Shown here: piece by piece, positions 34,277 to 45,129 of the stretch
How the letters are laid out: the number at the start of each line of letters is the position of its first letter
Position numbering within the stretch: the first letter of the stretch is position 1
Assembly: GCA_021397845.1 (NCBI GenBank)
Contig: CM038050.1
Span: 147,001,980 to 147,065,979 of the forward strand
Length of the DNA stretch: 64,000 nt
From: Areca catechu
Taxonomy: Eukaryota > Streptophyta > Magnoliopsida > Arecales > Arecaceae
Direction of reading: 5' to 3'
Position numbers and translations under genes: made by a program
The notes under the pieces: model-generated
Seen by the model: the letters and a program-made list of their open reading frames with translations, nothing else
What the model was told of the DNA's origin: nothing
Databases searched by the model: none

Positions 34277-35891
34277 TGATGTGGTGGGATCACTGACGTG
34301 GAGGAACCGGCAGGCACCACGTTAAGAAAGGATGCCGTGTTCGGACGCTGCGTCAACTCTCCAGCCCGGACTCCACTACCGAGCTGAGCTGAGCTCCCTC
34401 AATACAGCAAGCCGAGCTCTGTCCTCCGCCAGGTCGGGCCCGCGAGCTTGGGATGCCTAGATCGGAGCCGCATCCTGCCCTCCAGAGCGAGACCCTCGAA
34501 GGTTAGTGCCTTGTGGTCGAGGTTGAGCTCAGCACTCACCTGCCAATGTGGAGCCTCTCCAAGCGCGCGCCCTCTAGACCGGGTCCGTCTCCTGCCCTCC
34601 AGAGCGAGACCCTCGGAGGTTAGTGCCCTATGGTCGAGGTCGAGCTCAGCGCTCACCCGCCAATATGGAGCCTCTCCGAGCACGCCGCTCTGGACTGGGT
34701 CTGCCTCCTGCCCTCTAGAGCGAGATCCTCGAGGGTTAGTGCCCTGTGGTCGAGGTCGAGCTCAGTACTCACCCACCAACGTGAGCCTTTTTAAGCGCGC
34801 GCCCTCTAGACCGGGTCCGACTCCTGCCCTCCAAAGCGAGACCCTTGGAGGTTAGTGCCCTGTGGTCGAGGTCGAGCTCAGCGCTCACCCGCCAACGTGG
34901 AGCCTCTCCAAGCGCGCGCCCTCTAGACTGGGCCCGCACTCTGCCCTCCTTCACCAAGACGCCCCCGCAAGCTCGGAGTGCCTAGGTCAGAGCGAGCCCT
35001 GCCATTCCAGCTCAGCCCCAGCTCGGACGAGGTCCTCACTAGCCTAGAACGCCGGCGGGCCACCCAAGGACTGCACTGGAGCGCCTTCTAAGCCGTACTG
35101 ACCGCCTGCAACTGACAGTAATACTAAAAAGGAAAGAAGCACACTGATCGAGGTGCCACATTCCTCACTAACCACCTGGATCATCCAAGAGAGAAGCCAC
35201 CAGGAGATTCGAATCTCGTGGGTGGCGGCCCACCTTCAAGGCACCGCCAGTTTCCCGAATGAGGCGACCAAGAGGAGTGTTAGAGCGCCTGACAACTCCC
35301 CTTATCATGAATCAGGAAAGACTCCTCGGGACACCGCCGCATGCGCCTGACAGCCTGGCGGGGATTCCGAGACAAGCGCCCAATGGTAACTTAGCTGCAA
35401 CAAACTCCGAGGTAATACAACAACAACTCCAACACACAGAAAAAAGATAAGCCAGACAAAAAAAAGAAGAACACAGGTGCAATCCCCGCGAGGAAGAGGG
35501 GCATGGCACCACCAACACAAGGGCAAGCCCAACCAAGAGGGCAAAGCACCTCCACCACTACCATAATCGAGGGGAAGCGAGGGAAACAAGGAGAAGAGGA
35601 GGAACAGGGAACTCCTCTATCCCTACTATCATTCTCCCCCAGCAACGTTTCCATCCTCACACACACTCTTTACTCCTTTTAGTGCGGAGTCCATCAAGAG
35701 GGGCCTGACCAGGAGGATCTGTTCCCCTGGATCGTCATTGACTTGACTGTTGGAGTGCCCCAGTAGAAAATCCCGGCCCGGGTCACTAACCCTTGTTTCG
35801 CTGGTCCAGGAGCAGAGGGCCACCGGGTAGCGAAGGGAGCGCACTCCGATACCGGCAAGAGCTACGGGCGATAGCGATCTTGGCGGTAACA
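34277..35891 (+). repeat. 5' LTR of the Retand-like element (1,615 bp)
   Basis: Starts TGATGTGGTGGGATC and ends GGCGGTAACA. Collinear with the right LTR except for three fewer 116-bp units. Large ORFs inside it come from the repeats and are not genes. Confidence 0.92.
34467..34945. repeat. 116-bp tandem repeat, about 4 copies, in 5' LTR
   Basis: Units anchored on GAGCCTCTCC start at 34551, 34668, 34783 and 34900 (spacing 117, 115, 117), with a partial unit before. Each carries CCTCCAGAGCGAGACCCT and GGTCGAGGTCGAGCTCAG. Confidence 0.93.
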
Positions 35892-35892
35892 G

Positions 35893-35914
35893 ATTGGTGC
35901 GCCAGGTAGGGGGG
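35893..35914 (+). other. Primer binding site of the Retand-like element
   Basis: ATTGGTGCGCCAGGTAGGGG directly follows the LTR end. The minus-strand Tat element at 63308-63329 has a diverged version at the equivalent place, which supports the call. The tRNA is not identified. Confidence 0.75.
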
Positions 35915-35952
35915 TGGGACAGGCGTGATCAAGTCCTCCACCTCTTTACAGA

Positions 35953-36540
35953 GTGACACCCCGTGGAAGAATGGTGATGACACGAGCTCGAAAGGTTTCT
36001 ATCAACCGTGCAGGGGGTTCCCCCTTCCCAAGGGCACCCACGTCACCTTCTCCATTCCGTTCGATGAAAGGACTCGTTGGTGAAGCTGTCAGGCATGCAG
36101 CGGAAGCACTCTTGGAGAAGCATGAGTGCAAGCTGGCGGAGCTTTCCCGTCGGTCTACCACTATGCAAGGCTCAACCAGCGAGCCACCGGGCTATGACGC
36201 CCACCACCCTTGAAGCCCTTCATCGGCCATGACGAGACGAAGTAGTGTCACCCTCAATGAGATCACAGCTATGACATCGGGGAATGCCGCAATCTCAAGT
36301 AGGAGGTCAAGAAGCTCATCAAGAAAGGCTACCTCCAAAGGTTTGTGGGGGGTAGACCTCAAGCAGGGTCCTGGGCGCTTGCCACCCTCCCGCTGGCTCC
36401 ATCCATCAACAACTGCCCCACCGAGAAGCCAGTGGGTGTGGTCACCGGGGATGCTGCGTGCATGTCTGAGGAAACCTGGGGGGCACGGGACCCAGAGAAT
36501 GTACTCCCCATTGTGCTGGGAGGGGAAAGGTAAATAAGGA
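35953..36540 (+). pseudogene. Gag remnant with a large internal deletion
   Basis: The N-terminal frame opens at 35953. GRMVMTRARKVSINRAGGSP matches the other Tat gag start (SPMVVTRMREASINHVGDPP at 63.2 kb). Then, without the capsid core, the text jumps to EVKKLIKKGYLQRFVGGRPQ and TEKPVGVV, the gag C-terminus (EIEDLIMRGYLKKFVGGRTP at 61.8 kb). Capsid and knuckle are gone, so no particle protein could be made. Confidence 0.75.
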
Positions 36541-36780
36541 CGCCGTGGTCGTCAGGATCACGATCGCAAACCACCATGGACAGGCCCCTGCATGGTGGCC
36601 GAAACTCCATCACGAGGGGCCTGTTACCTCGAAGATCCCGACGGCGTCCGGCTCTCCCGAAAGAGGAGGGTTTGCGGCCTACGAAGATGCCACCCACAAG
36701 GTAAGGTTTTTTATCGATAATAATGATAACGATTTTTCCTTGCACGAGTATCCATGTGTCTGGCAGGGAAGAATTAACGA

Positions 36781-37130
36781 CATCCCCGAGCCCAGCTCTA
36801 GGACGTCAAGGAATCTCCGAGCCATGCAACTCTCAACCTCGAGCATCCCCGAGCCCAGCTCCAGGATATCAAAGGATCTTCGAGCCATGCAGCTCTCAAG
36901 CTCAAGCATCCCCGAGCCCAGCTCCAGAATGTCAAAGGATCTTCGAGCCATGCAGCTCTCAAGCTCAAGCATCCCCGAGCCCAGCTCCAGGATGTCAAGG
37001 AATCTCCGAGCCATGCAGCTCTCAACCTCAAGCATCCTTGAGCTCAGCTCCAGGATGTCAAAGAATTTTTGAGCCATGCAGCTCTCAACCTCAAGCATCC
37101 CCGAGCCCAGCTCCAGGATGCCTACTCAAG
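36781..37130. repeat. 63-bp tandem array, 5 copies plus a part
   Basis: Units starting CATCCCCGAGCCCAGCTC lie at 36781, 36844, 36907, 36970, 37033 and 37096, spaced exactly 63. Since 63 is 21 codons, frames stay open on both strands and give 21-residue peptide repeats (for example IPEPSSRMSKDLRAMQLSS). These look like by-products, not a protein. Confidence 0.95.
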
Positions 37131-37369
37131 ACCGGAGCTCAGATCTCCAGCCAAGAAAACTTTGAGCCAAGCCGCTCTCAATCTCAAACGTCTCTGAGCC
37201 CAGCTCCGAGATGCCAAGGGATCATGGGGCCAAGTAGCTCCCATTAATGCCTCGATCCTAGCTCCAAGGCACCAAAGACCTGAGCCAAGCCCTCAAGTAA
37301 CCCCTGGGCCCAAGCCTAGCTCCACGTCCAGGAAGGCCTCGAGCCTATCTCCAAGGCAATCAAGTCCGG

Positions 37370-37660
37370 TAACCCTCTTCTCTGATCTCTCCACTCGGAA
37401 AGAAAATGAGAGGGGAAGGAAAGAAAAAGAACGAGAGGGGAGCCCGATAAGAACCCTCTTCTCCGATCTCCCCACTCGAAAAAAAGATGAGAGGGGAAGG
37501 AAAGAAAGAGAACGAGAGGAGTACATGGTAAGAACCCTCTTCTCTGATCTCCCCACTCCAAAAAAAAAAAAAAGAAGAGAGGGAGAAAGAAAAGAAGAAG
37601 AAAAAAAAAAGAAAAAAAGGGGGGGGAAGGAAAGAAAGAGAACGAGAGGGGGACAAGCCG
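37370..37660. repeat. Polypurine-rich repeat, about 80 bp, three copies
   Basis: AACCCTCTTCT(C/T)(T/C)GATCTCC starts at 37372, 37452 and 37533, each followed by a GAGAGGGGAAGGAAAG tract. Ends in a long A/G run near 37560-37650. A shorter version recurs at 38300-38390. Confidence 0.85.
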
Positions 37661-37670
37661 CCACTTCTTA

Positions 37671-38220
37671 GTCAACAACGTCCTCGAGCCCAGCTCCAGG
37701 ATACCTACTCAAGACCGGAGCTTAGATCTCCGGCCAAGAGGACTTCGAGCCAAGCAACCCTCAGTCAACAACGTCTCCGAGCCCAGCTCCAGGACACCTA
37801 CTCAAGATCGGAGCTCAGATCAATGGCCAAGAGAACTTTGAGCCAAGCAGCTCTCAGTCAACAACGTCCCTGAGCCCAGCTCTAGGACACCTACTCAAGA
37901 CCAGAGCTCAGATCTCCGGCCAAGAGAACTTCGAGCCAAGCAGCTCTTGTCAACAACGTCTCCAAGCCCAGCTTCAGGACACCTACTCAAGACCGGAGCT
38001 CAGATCTCCGCCAAGAGAACTTCGAGCCAAGCAGCTCTCAGTCAACAACATCCCTGAGCTAGCTCCAGGACACCTACTCAAGACCGGAGCTCAGATCTTC
38101 GGCCAAGAGAACTTCGAGCCAAGCAGCTCTCAGTCAACAACATCCCCAGCCCAGCCCCAGGACACCTACCCAAGACCGGAGCTCAGATCTCCGGCCAAGG
38201 GACCTATGAGTGTAGCAGCA
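37671..38220. repeat. 92-93-bp tandem array, 6 copies
   Basis: Units beginning GTCAACAACGTC or a variant lie at 37671, 37764, 37857, 37949, 38041 and 38133. Each contains AGCCCAGCTCCAGGACACC and CAAGACCGGAGCTCAGATC. The AGCCCAGCTCCAGGA word is shared with the 63-bp array, so the arrays are related. Confidence 0.93.
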
Positions 38221-38533
38221 CTTAAGTGTCATGAACCTGCGCCCAGCTTGTCGACGTTGAAGTTTAATAACTCAACCCCAGGCAAGGTGAGGCCCCTCTC
38301 TCTGATCTCCCCTTATGCATAAAAGAAAGGAGAGGAATAAAAAGAAGAGAGGGGAGAGAAAGAAAGAGAAAAAGAAGGAAGGGAAGAACCAGATAAAAAA
38401 ATAGATGTTAGAGAAACTCAAGTTTCATTGATTGATCACAAGTTACAAGTGTTTTGCGGGTCCCTGACATGCCGGGTGACCCTGACTAAGTACAAGAAAC
38501 AAAAATACAAAATGGGGAGAAAAAAAAAGTGGG

Positions 38534-41000
38534 CTACTCCACGCCGGCCGGCCTCCCTGCTGAGCTCTGGGGCTGAGAGTCTCCGCCTTCAGGAACCTCC
38601 GGTTGAGCAGCTCTAACCTCGAATGGTTCAGCCTCGGCCGGCGTTGAAGACTCTGAGGCCACGGCTTCCTCCACGGCCTCCTCGTCGGGCTCCGCATCTG
38701 AGGTCGAAGGATATCTGAGGCGATCATGGCTCTTCTTGGGGACAAGTGCCTCGACTCGACTGCACAAAAACATGAAGCCCTTGTAGAAGGAGTCCGACGC
38801 CATCTGCTGAATTTCGGTGACGAACTCCTCCGAGGCCTTGAATTTTGTGATGGCATACTCGGCGCCCTTCTTGGCCTCAGCAGCCACCCTCCTCGATTCA
38901 GCGGCCTCCAGCCTGGCTACCTCCACCGACCTGGCCGCCTCCTCTGCCACCTTCTCAGCTGTAGCAAGTTTCTGGCCCAACTGCCAGCTCCGCTTGGGCA
39001 GCTTGGGAGGCCTCCTTGTGCCGATCCGCTTCATCACTATACCAGTTCAGCTTTTTCTTGATGATGGAGAGATCATCGACGGCCTTCTTCAAGCGACTCC
39101 GCTCAAAGTCGTGGGCCTCTAGGAGCTTCTTCACTCGCCCCTCAACATCGACATGCTGCTGCTCAAGGTCCTTGACCTTTAGTTCAAGGGCCCCATTCGT
39201 CCTAACCTTCCCCTTCAGGTCGGCTTTCAAGGACTCAATCTCGGCAACCTGTTGCCGCTCGAGACGCTCCCAGCGCTGGTAGCGGCCCTTGATGTAGAGG
39301 GCCTCGGCATCGATCTGCACCAAGAAAAGAGGTCAGACAAAAAAAAATAGAAGAAAAGAAAGAAGAGAAAGAAAAGGAGAAAAGAGAGGGTGGAACAGCT
39401 CACCGAATAAAGCTGGGGGAAGATGGCGTTGATGACATCGGTCAGTCGCATCCTGGCCATGTCCTGCCGATCGCATGTCTGGATCGAGAAGTCCATCATG
39501 CGCTCGGCCAGCTCGGGGCTCCAGAGGAATGAGCTGTCTGGCCCCATCTTGAAGGGGAGATGGCATCGCCCCTCCTCCCTTCGACCTTCTGTCGGAGTGG
39601 GCGGCCTCGTCCCGGTAATGCAGGACCGTGGGGGGCAGGCTGAGAAGCAGACGCCGGCGCAGGCGGCGCCTCGGTCGTGGTCCTGGTGACGGCCCGGACC
39701 TCCTCATCCCTGACCTCGACAATTGGTGGACTTGGAGGGTGGTGGGGTGCAGCAGCCGCAGCTGCGGCCCTTGCCCAGACCATGACTTCGGGCTCCAAAG
39801 CAGGGGCCTGCTGGGCTACCTCGGTGCTACAGAAGCCACCCTCTCCACCGGCGCAGGAGCAGCGCGCACGCGCCTCCAAACTCGGGATGGTTGGAGCAGC
39901 CAAGCTCAGACTAGGCACCACGGTGGGGGCAGCCACAGGAACGCTCTCGGCCCAGGCTCACCTCGACGAAGGCTCCCCACCAGCCCGATCGACGGCCTCT
40001 TTTGGGTGTCTCCAGCAGATCGATCTCAGAGAAAATCTTCCCTGCATGCAAGTCATACATCAGTTGGAGTTTGTGGGAAACAATGCAAGAAATGCAAATA
40101 TAAAGAAAGAAGAAAGTTCAGGTCGAACTCACCCAACCCATTCGTTGGGTCGACCCCAGAGTCGATGAGGTTCTACTCAGATAACAAGACCTCGAGGGAA
40201 GGAATCTGGGCGGTGCAGAGCTGCTCGTAATCATCCTGGTCAGTCGCATCGACCATGAAATTTCGGTTGGGGGACTTGTCCGGATCACTCCAGACCCAGT
40301 CGACCCCCTCAACCTCAACAAAGAAAAACTTACTCTTCCATCCCCTAATGGAAGAGGGGAGCTCAAACTTGATGCCCTTTGGGCGGAGGACAAGAACCAC
40401 CACCCATCCTTAGTTGGGTGGTGCTTCAGGGCGAAGAAGGCCCTGAACAAGGAAAACCGGGCAACAAACCCATGGAGGTGGCAGAGCACAATGAAAAAAA
40501 AATGACTCTAATGGTGTTTGGCACTAACTGAGCAGGGACCAAACGATAATTGTCCAAGACGGACAGGAAGAAAGGGTGGAAAGGAAATCGGAGACCTCCA
40601 GAGAAGGTCCCTTCATAAAAAGCAAGACGGCCCGGGCCACTGAAAGTGAACCGTTCCCCTGGACGAGGGATCATGAGCTGGACAGAAGACGGGATGCCAT
40701 AGGCATCCCGAACAGTTCTTAGTTCCCCGGTGGTGATCGTCGAGGCGACCCCACCAGGACCTGTGGACCTAACGGACTCAGAAGTAGGAACAGAAGGAGG
40801 AGGGAGAGAAGAACTGGATCCCGATTCCCTGATGAGTACCGGACCAAAAGGACGCCTCCTACTGAGCTCAAAGCGAGTTGCATCTTCCCCCCTGTCAGAT
40901 GAAGAGGAAGAAGATGCCGACCTCTGCTCAAAGGACTGGCCTCACCCTGATCAGTGGAGGGGCGGAAGCCCGGACCAAAACGGGACATCCTCAAGGACAA
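38534..41000 (-). pseudogene. Tat antisense accessory gene (aORF) with two predicted introns
   Basis: Opposite in strand to the element, next to the 3' LTR. The N-terminal part includes GLRFPFHPFFLSVLDNYRLV then PAQLVPNTIRVIFF, followed by IRGWKSKFFFVEVEGVDWVW and EVLLSE*NLIDSGVDPTNGL. An intron at 40042-40132 (GTGAGT…TGCAG) follows, then an acidic/Ala-Pro-rich exon with SPELAERMMDFSIQTC and LTDVINAIFPQLYS. A second intron is predicted at 39315-39403 (GTGAGC…TGCAG). The last exon is a long coiled coil (IDAEALYIKGRYQRWERLER at its start) ending with FKASEEFVTEIQQMASDSFY and an acidic Glu/Pro tail. A stop (38534 frame border) and a few in-frame stops or shifts show decay. Related proteins are often listed as putative plant transposon protein; the role is unknown. 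Confidence 0.75.
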
Positions 41001-41501
41001 GGGGAATGAAGGACTCGAAGTGGGGGATGGAAGAGGAGACTCAACCTGAAGAAGACCCCAGACCCGGAGAAAAAACCCTATTCTAGCCGGGGGACAAGGA
41101 AGAAGAAACTAACATAGTTCCTTAGAGAACTTGGGGCAACCGGGAGGAAGAAGGAAGCTTGGGTGCAGCAGCAGCAGGCACAGAGAATTAAAAAAGAATA
41201 GATGTTTGGGTAAGGCCTTCTTTTCATTTCGAAATGACCCGACGGAATTGTACCGATTCAACCCCTCCGCCAACGGATCCATGCCACGTGCTACCCATCA
41301 ATGAAAAAGGTGTCCCGGCTGCTCTGAATTCTATGCCAACATTAACTACTCGAACGTGGCCACATGGCACCCGTGGATTGGTCCACAGGGCCGCTCCCCG
41401 AAGCACTAGCAATCATGGCCATCATCGTGCCAGATCTTCGCCTCTCCACGTCAGCATCGCAATTACTCTCTTCGACCCGAGCGCCATGCACAACGAGTCT
41501 C

Positions 41502-41517
41502 GGGAGTGGGGGGCAAA
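41502..41517 (+). other. Polypurine tract of the Retand-like element
   Basis: GGGAGTGGGGGGCAAA lies immediately before the right LTR, the standard Tat purine tract. Confidence 0.9.
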
Positions 41518-43475
41518 TGATGTGGTGGGATCGTTGATGTGGAGGAATCGGCAGGCGCCATGTCAAGAAAGGATGCCGTGTCGGACACCGCGTCAACTCT
41601 CCAGCCTGGACTCCACTACCGAGCTGAGCTGAGCTCCCTCAATATAGTGAGTCGAGCTCTGTCCTCCGCCAGGTCAGGCCCGCGAGCTCGGGATGCCTAG
41701 GTTGGAGCTGCATCCTGCCCTCCAGAGCGAGATCCTCGGAGGTTAGTGCCCTGTGGTCGAGGTCAAGCTCAGCGCTCACCCGCCAATGTGGAGCCTCTCC
41801 GAGCGCGCACCCTCTGGATCGGGTCCGCCTCTTGCCCTCAAGAGCGAGACCCTCGGAGGTTAGTGCCCTGTGGTCGAGGTCGAGCTCAACACTCGCCCGC
41901 CAATGTGGAGCCTCTCTGAGCGCGCGCCCTCTGGACTGGGTCTGCCTCCTACCCTCCAGAGTGAGACCCTCGGAGGTTAGTGCCCTATGGTCGAGGTCGA
42001 GCTCAGTGCTCACCCGCTAACGTGGAGCCTCTCCGAGCGCGCACTCTAGATCGGGTCCGCCTCCTGCCCTCCAGAGCGAGACCCTCGGAGGTTAGTGCCC
42101 TGTGGTCGAGGTCGAGCTCAGCGCTCACCCGCCAACGTGGAGCCTCTCCGAGCACGCGCCCTCTGGACCGGATCATCTTCTGCCCTCCGGAGTGAGACCC
42201 TCGGAGGCTAGTGCCCTGTGGTCGAGGTCGAGCTCAGCGCTCACCCACCAATGTGGAGCCTCTCCGAGCGCATGTCCTCTGGACCGGGTCCGCCTCCTGC
42301 CCTCCAGAGCGAGACCCTTGGAGGTTAGTGCCCTGTGGTCGAGGTCGAGCTCAGTGCTCACTCGCCAACGTGGAGCCTCTCTGAGTGCGCCCCTCTGGAC
42401 CGGGTCCATCTTCTGTCCTCCGGAACGAGACCCTCGGAGGCTAGTGCCCTGTGGTCGAGATCGAGCTCAGCGCTCACCGGCCAATATGGAGCCTCTCCGA
42501 GCGCGCGCCCTCCGACCGGGCCCGCACTCTGCCCTCCTCCACCAAGATGCCCCCACAAGCTCGGAGCGCCTAGGTCGGAGCGAGCTCTACCATTCCAGCT
42601 CAGCCCCAGCTCGGACGAGGTCCTCACCAGCCTAGAACGTCGGCTGGGCGCCCGAGGACTACACTGGAGCGCCTTCCAGGCCGTACTGACCACCTGCAAC
42701 CATTAGTTACACTAGAAGGGAAAGAAGCATGCTGATCGAGGTGCCACATTCCTCACGAACCACCCAGATCACCAAGAGAGGAAGCCAACTGGGAGATTCA
42801 AATCCCGTGGGTGGCGGCCCACCATTCAAGGCACTGCCAGGTTTCCCGGAATGAGGCGACCAAGAGGAGTGTCGGAGTGCCTGACAACTCCCCTTATCAT
42901 GAATTAGGAAAGACTCCTCGGACACCATCGCATGCGCCTAACAGCTCGGCGGGGATCCCGAGACAAGCGCCTAATGGTAACCTAGCTGCAACAAACTTGG
43001 AGGTAACACAACAACAACTCCAACACACAAAAAAAGACAAGCCATCGAAAAAAAGAACACAGGTGTAATCCCTGCGAGGAAGAGGGGCATGGCCCACCAA
43101 CACAGGGGCAAGCCCAACCAAGAGGGCAAAGCACCACCACCACTACCACAGTCGAGGGAAAGCAAGGGAAACAAGGAGAAGCGGAGGAACAGGGAACCCC
43201 TCTGTCCCCACTATCATTCTTCCTCAGCAACGTTTCCGTCTTCACACACACTCTTTACTTATCCTAGTGTGGAGTCCATCAAGAGGGGCCCGACTAGGAG
43301 GATCTGTTTTCCTGGATCGTCACTGACTTGACTGTCAGAGTGCCCCCGCAGAAACCCCGACCCGGGTTACTAACCCTTATTTCGCAGGTCCAAGTAGAGA
43401 GGGCCACCGGGCAGCGAAGGGAGCGCACTCCGGCACCGGCAGGAGCTACGGGCGACGATGATCTTGGCGGCAACA
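41518..43475 (+). repeat. 3' LTR of the Retand-like element (1,958 bp)
   Basis: Starts TGATGTGGTGGGATC and ends GGCGGCAACA, followed by TSD AGAGT. It is 343 bp longer than the 5' LTR, which equals about three 116-bp units. Confidence 0.92.
41700..42530. repeat. 116-bp tandem repeat, 7 copies, in 3' LTR
   Basis: GAGCCTCTC anchors at 41791, 41908, 42025, 42140, 42256, 42373 and 42489 (spacing 115-117), plus a leading partial unit. Open frames across the array on both strands are repeat artefacts. Confidence 0.95.
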
Positions 43476-43480
43476 AGAGT
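43476..43480. repeat. Target site duplication AGAGT, right copy
   Basis: Identical to 34272-34276 and marks the right edge of the Retand-like insertion. Confidence 0.9.
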
Positions 43481-44191
43481 TATTTCAGAAAATAGCCATT
43501 ATAAGCCTTGATAACCAAAATCTAGAAGTCCTGAAACTAGTCATTATTGTTCAGTTTGACGGGTTACGAGTTGGCTCATTTATAAGATTTCCAAAAAATA
43601 GCCTCTTTATTCCTCTGAGAGAGAAGGCTCAAAAACTACAAGTTGGCTCTTTTGTATTGTGTCTAAAAAACCATCTTTATGTCATTTCTAAGAGAGAAAG
43701 CTCATTTAAAGGAGTCGGCTCTTTTGCACCGAGCCAAAATAGCATGCCATGCTAGAGTTGGCTTTTCTATTGGAAGTTTTCTGTTTCAGCTTGAATTTAT
43801 ATTTTTCATGAAATTTGGTATATTTAAGTTTCCAAAGACTTTTAAAATAATTATAATGACTTTCTCATGCTCCCAAATAATACAAAAATACTCTCTAACC
43901 ATCTTAGACAATTCTAATGACAAAATTAAGATCTCTACACTTTGCATGATACATAGACACTCTTAAAAACTTTAAAAAAATTTTAATGATTACATACAAG
44001 TTCACAATGGTCTTAGTAAACTCTAATCATTCTAATGATATACAAACCATTACAATGATTCAAAAGATTTTTCATTGATGATTGGCCATTGGAAAGCTCT
44101 CTACAAAAACATTCTCACTCATTTGAAAGTGCTAGTATACTATTCATGCTTTAATATTTTATAATCATCAAAATCATTCCTAAGGTCAATA
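43481..44191 (-). repeat. SIRE-like copia LTR, inner part
   Basis: Joined with 33562-34276 it makes an LTR of about 1.43 kb. The inner border at about 44191 is set by the purine tract. Contains repeated GAGAGA(A/G)GGCTC and GTTGGCTC(T/A)TTT words (43600-43760). Confidence 0.65.
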
Positions 44192-44205
44192 ATCCTTCCC
44201 TTTTT
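44192..44205 (-). other. Polypurine tract of the SIRE-like element
   Basis: The minus strand reads TCATCAAAAAGGGAAGGAT. SIRE elements typically have TCATCAAAAAGGGGGAGAT here. Confidence 0.75.
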
Positions 44206-44289
44206 GATGAAGATAAAATATTGAGCATGGAGATTAAAAACTTGCATATATATAGAAAGTATCATAGCATTATATGTATGTATATAGGA

Positions 44290-44660
44290 ACTTTATAGTA
44301 TAAAAGGTATCGAAGCTATAGATGTATCAAAGCTATAAAATTATTTCAATATCAGAGTATTTACAATATATCAAAGTTGATTCTTCTGTAAAATGTATCA
44401 GAACTTTGAAATTTATATATATCAGAGTATATTTATGATGTATCAATAATGTATTGTAGCATATTGAGTTTATATCAAAGCTTAAGAATTCATATTAAAG
44501 TTTAAATGAGATGTATCAAAGTTGATGGATTTGTATCAGAATCAAGGAGAATGTGCTAAAATTGTTGAAACATATACCAAAGCATGAGGTAAGGAGTACA
44601 TTAAAGCTTATAAAGCATTAAAATAATACTCCTTGATTTAAGCTGAAATATTGTGTCAAA
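44290..44660. repeat. Degenerate (G)TATCAAAGCT repeats in 3' untranslated part
   Basis: The words GTATCAAAGCTA, ATATCAAAGTTG, GTATCAGAACTT and ATATCAAAGCTT recur irregularly between the envelope-like ORF and the LTR. No coding sequence. Confidence 0.55.
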
Positions 44661-45129
44661 GCTAATAAATATAATACACATTACTTTCCCTTTAAATTGC
44701 AATCTTATATATAGTTTGGATTGTAATTTCACTCTCTTGTTCTTTCCTTAATTTCATACTCTCCTTCTCTTAAATTTTTAATCTTATACTACTCTACTCT
44801 CCCTTTTTGTTATCAGCAAAGAGGGTAAATCAAGTTACATATAGGATCACACAAAGTCAAGATAATATAGTATAGTTGTCATTCCACAAATGTATAGCAT
44901 TAACACATATCATTTAATAGAATACATAATGTATCATTCAAAATATTTTACCAGTACAAAATTTGATACCTTATAAGTATCAAAGACAAGATATAATATG
45001 AAGTACACAAAATGTTCACTATAATAAAAATATAGATATGATACTATATCAAAATATAGATATTCTAATATAGGAAATCTATATCAAATGACCTAATCAC
45101 TATTACTATCCTCTAGGATGTTGATAGTG

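Larger units (their letters stand above)
34277..43475 (+). mobile_element. Retand-like Tat gypsy element, non-autonomous, complete ends
   Basis: 9,199 bp with two LTRs (34277-35891, 41518-43475), TSD AGAGT, a primer site after the left LTR and a purine tract before the right LTR, so it lies on the plus strand. The interior has a deleted gag, no pol, three tandem arrays and an antisense accessory gene. It inserted into a SIRE-like LTR. It is much richer in G+C than its surroundings. Transposition would need proteins from an autonomous relative. Confidence 0.92.

Noticed and set aside
34399..35047. Several overlapping ORFs of 60-135 codons on both strands in the 5' LTR of the Retand-like element
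   Set aside because: They are produced by the 116-bp GC-rich units, are open in several frames at once and recur in the other LTR (41639-42706).
36545..37247. ORFs of 174-175 codons with 21-residue repeats, possible repeat protein
   Set aside because: Open on both strands across the 63-bp array with no recognised domain; best explained by the repeat period being a multiple of three.
37671..38220. CRISPR-like regular array
   Set aside because: Whole 92-93-bp units are repeated without unique spacers, in a plant retrotransposon; it is a simple tandem array.
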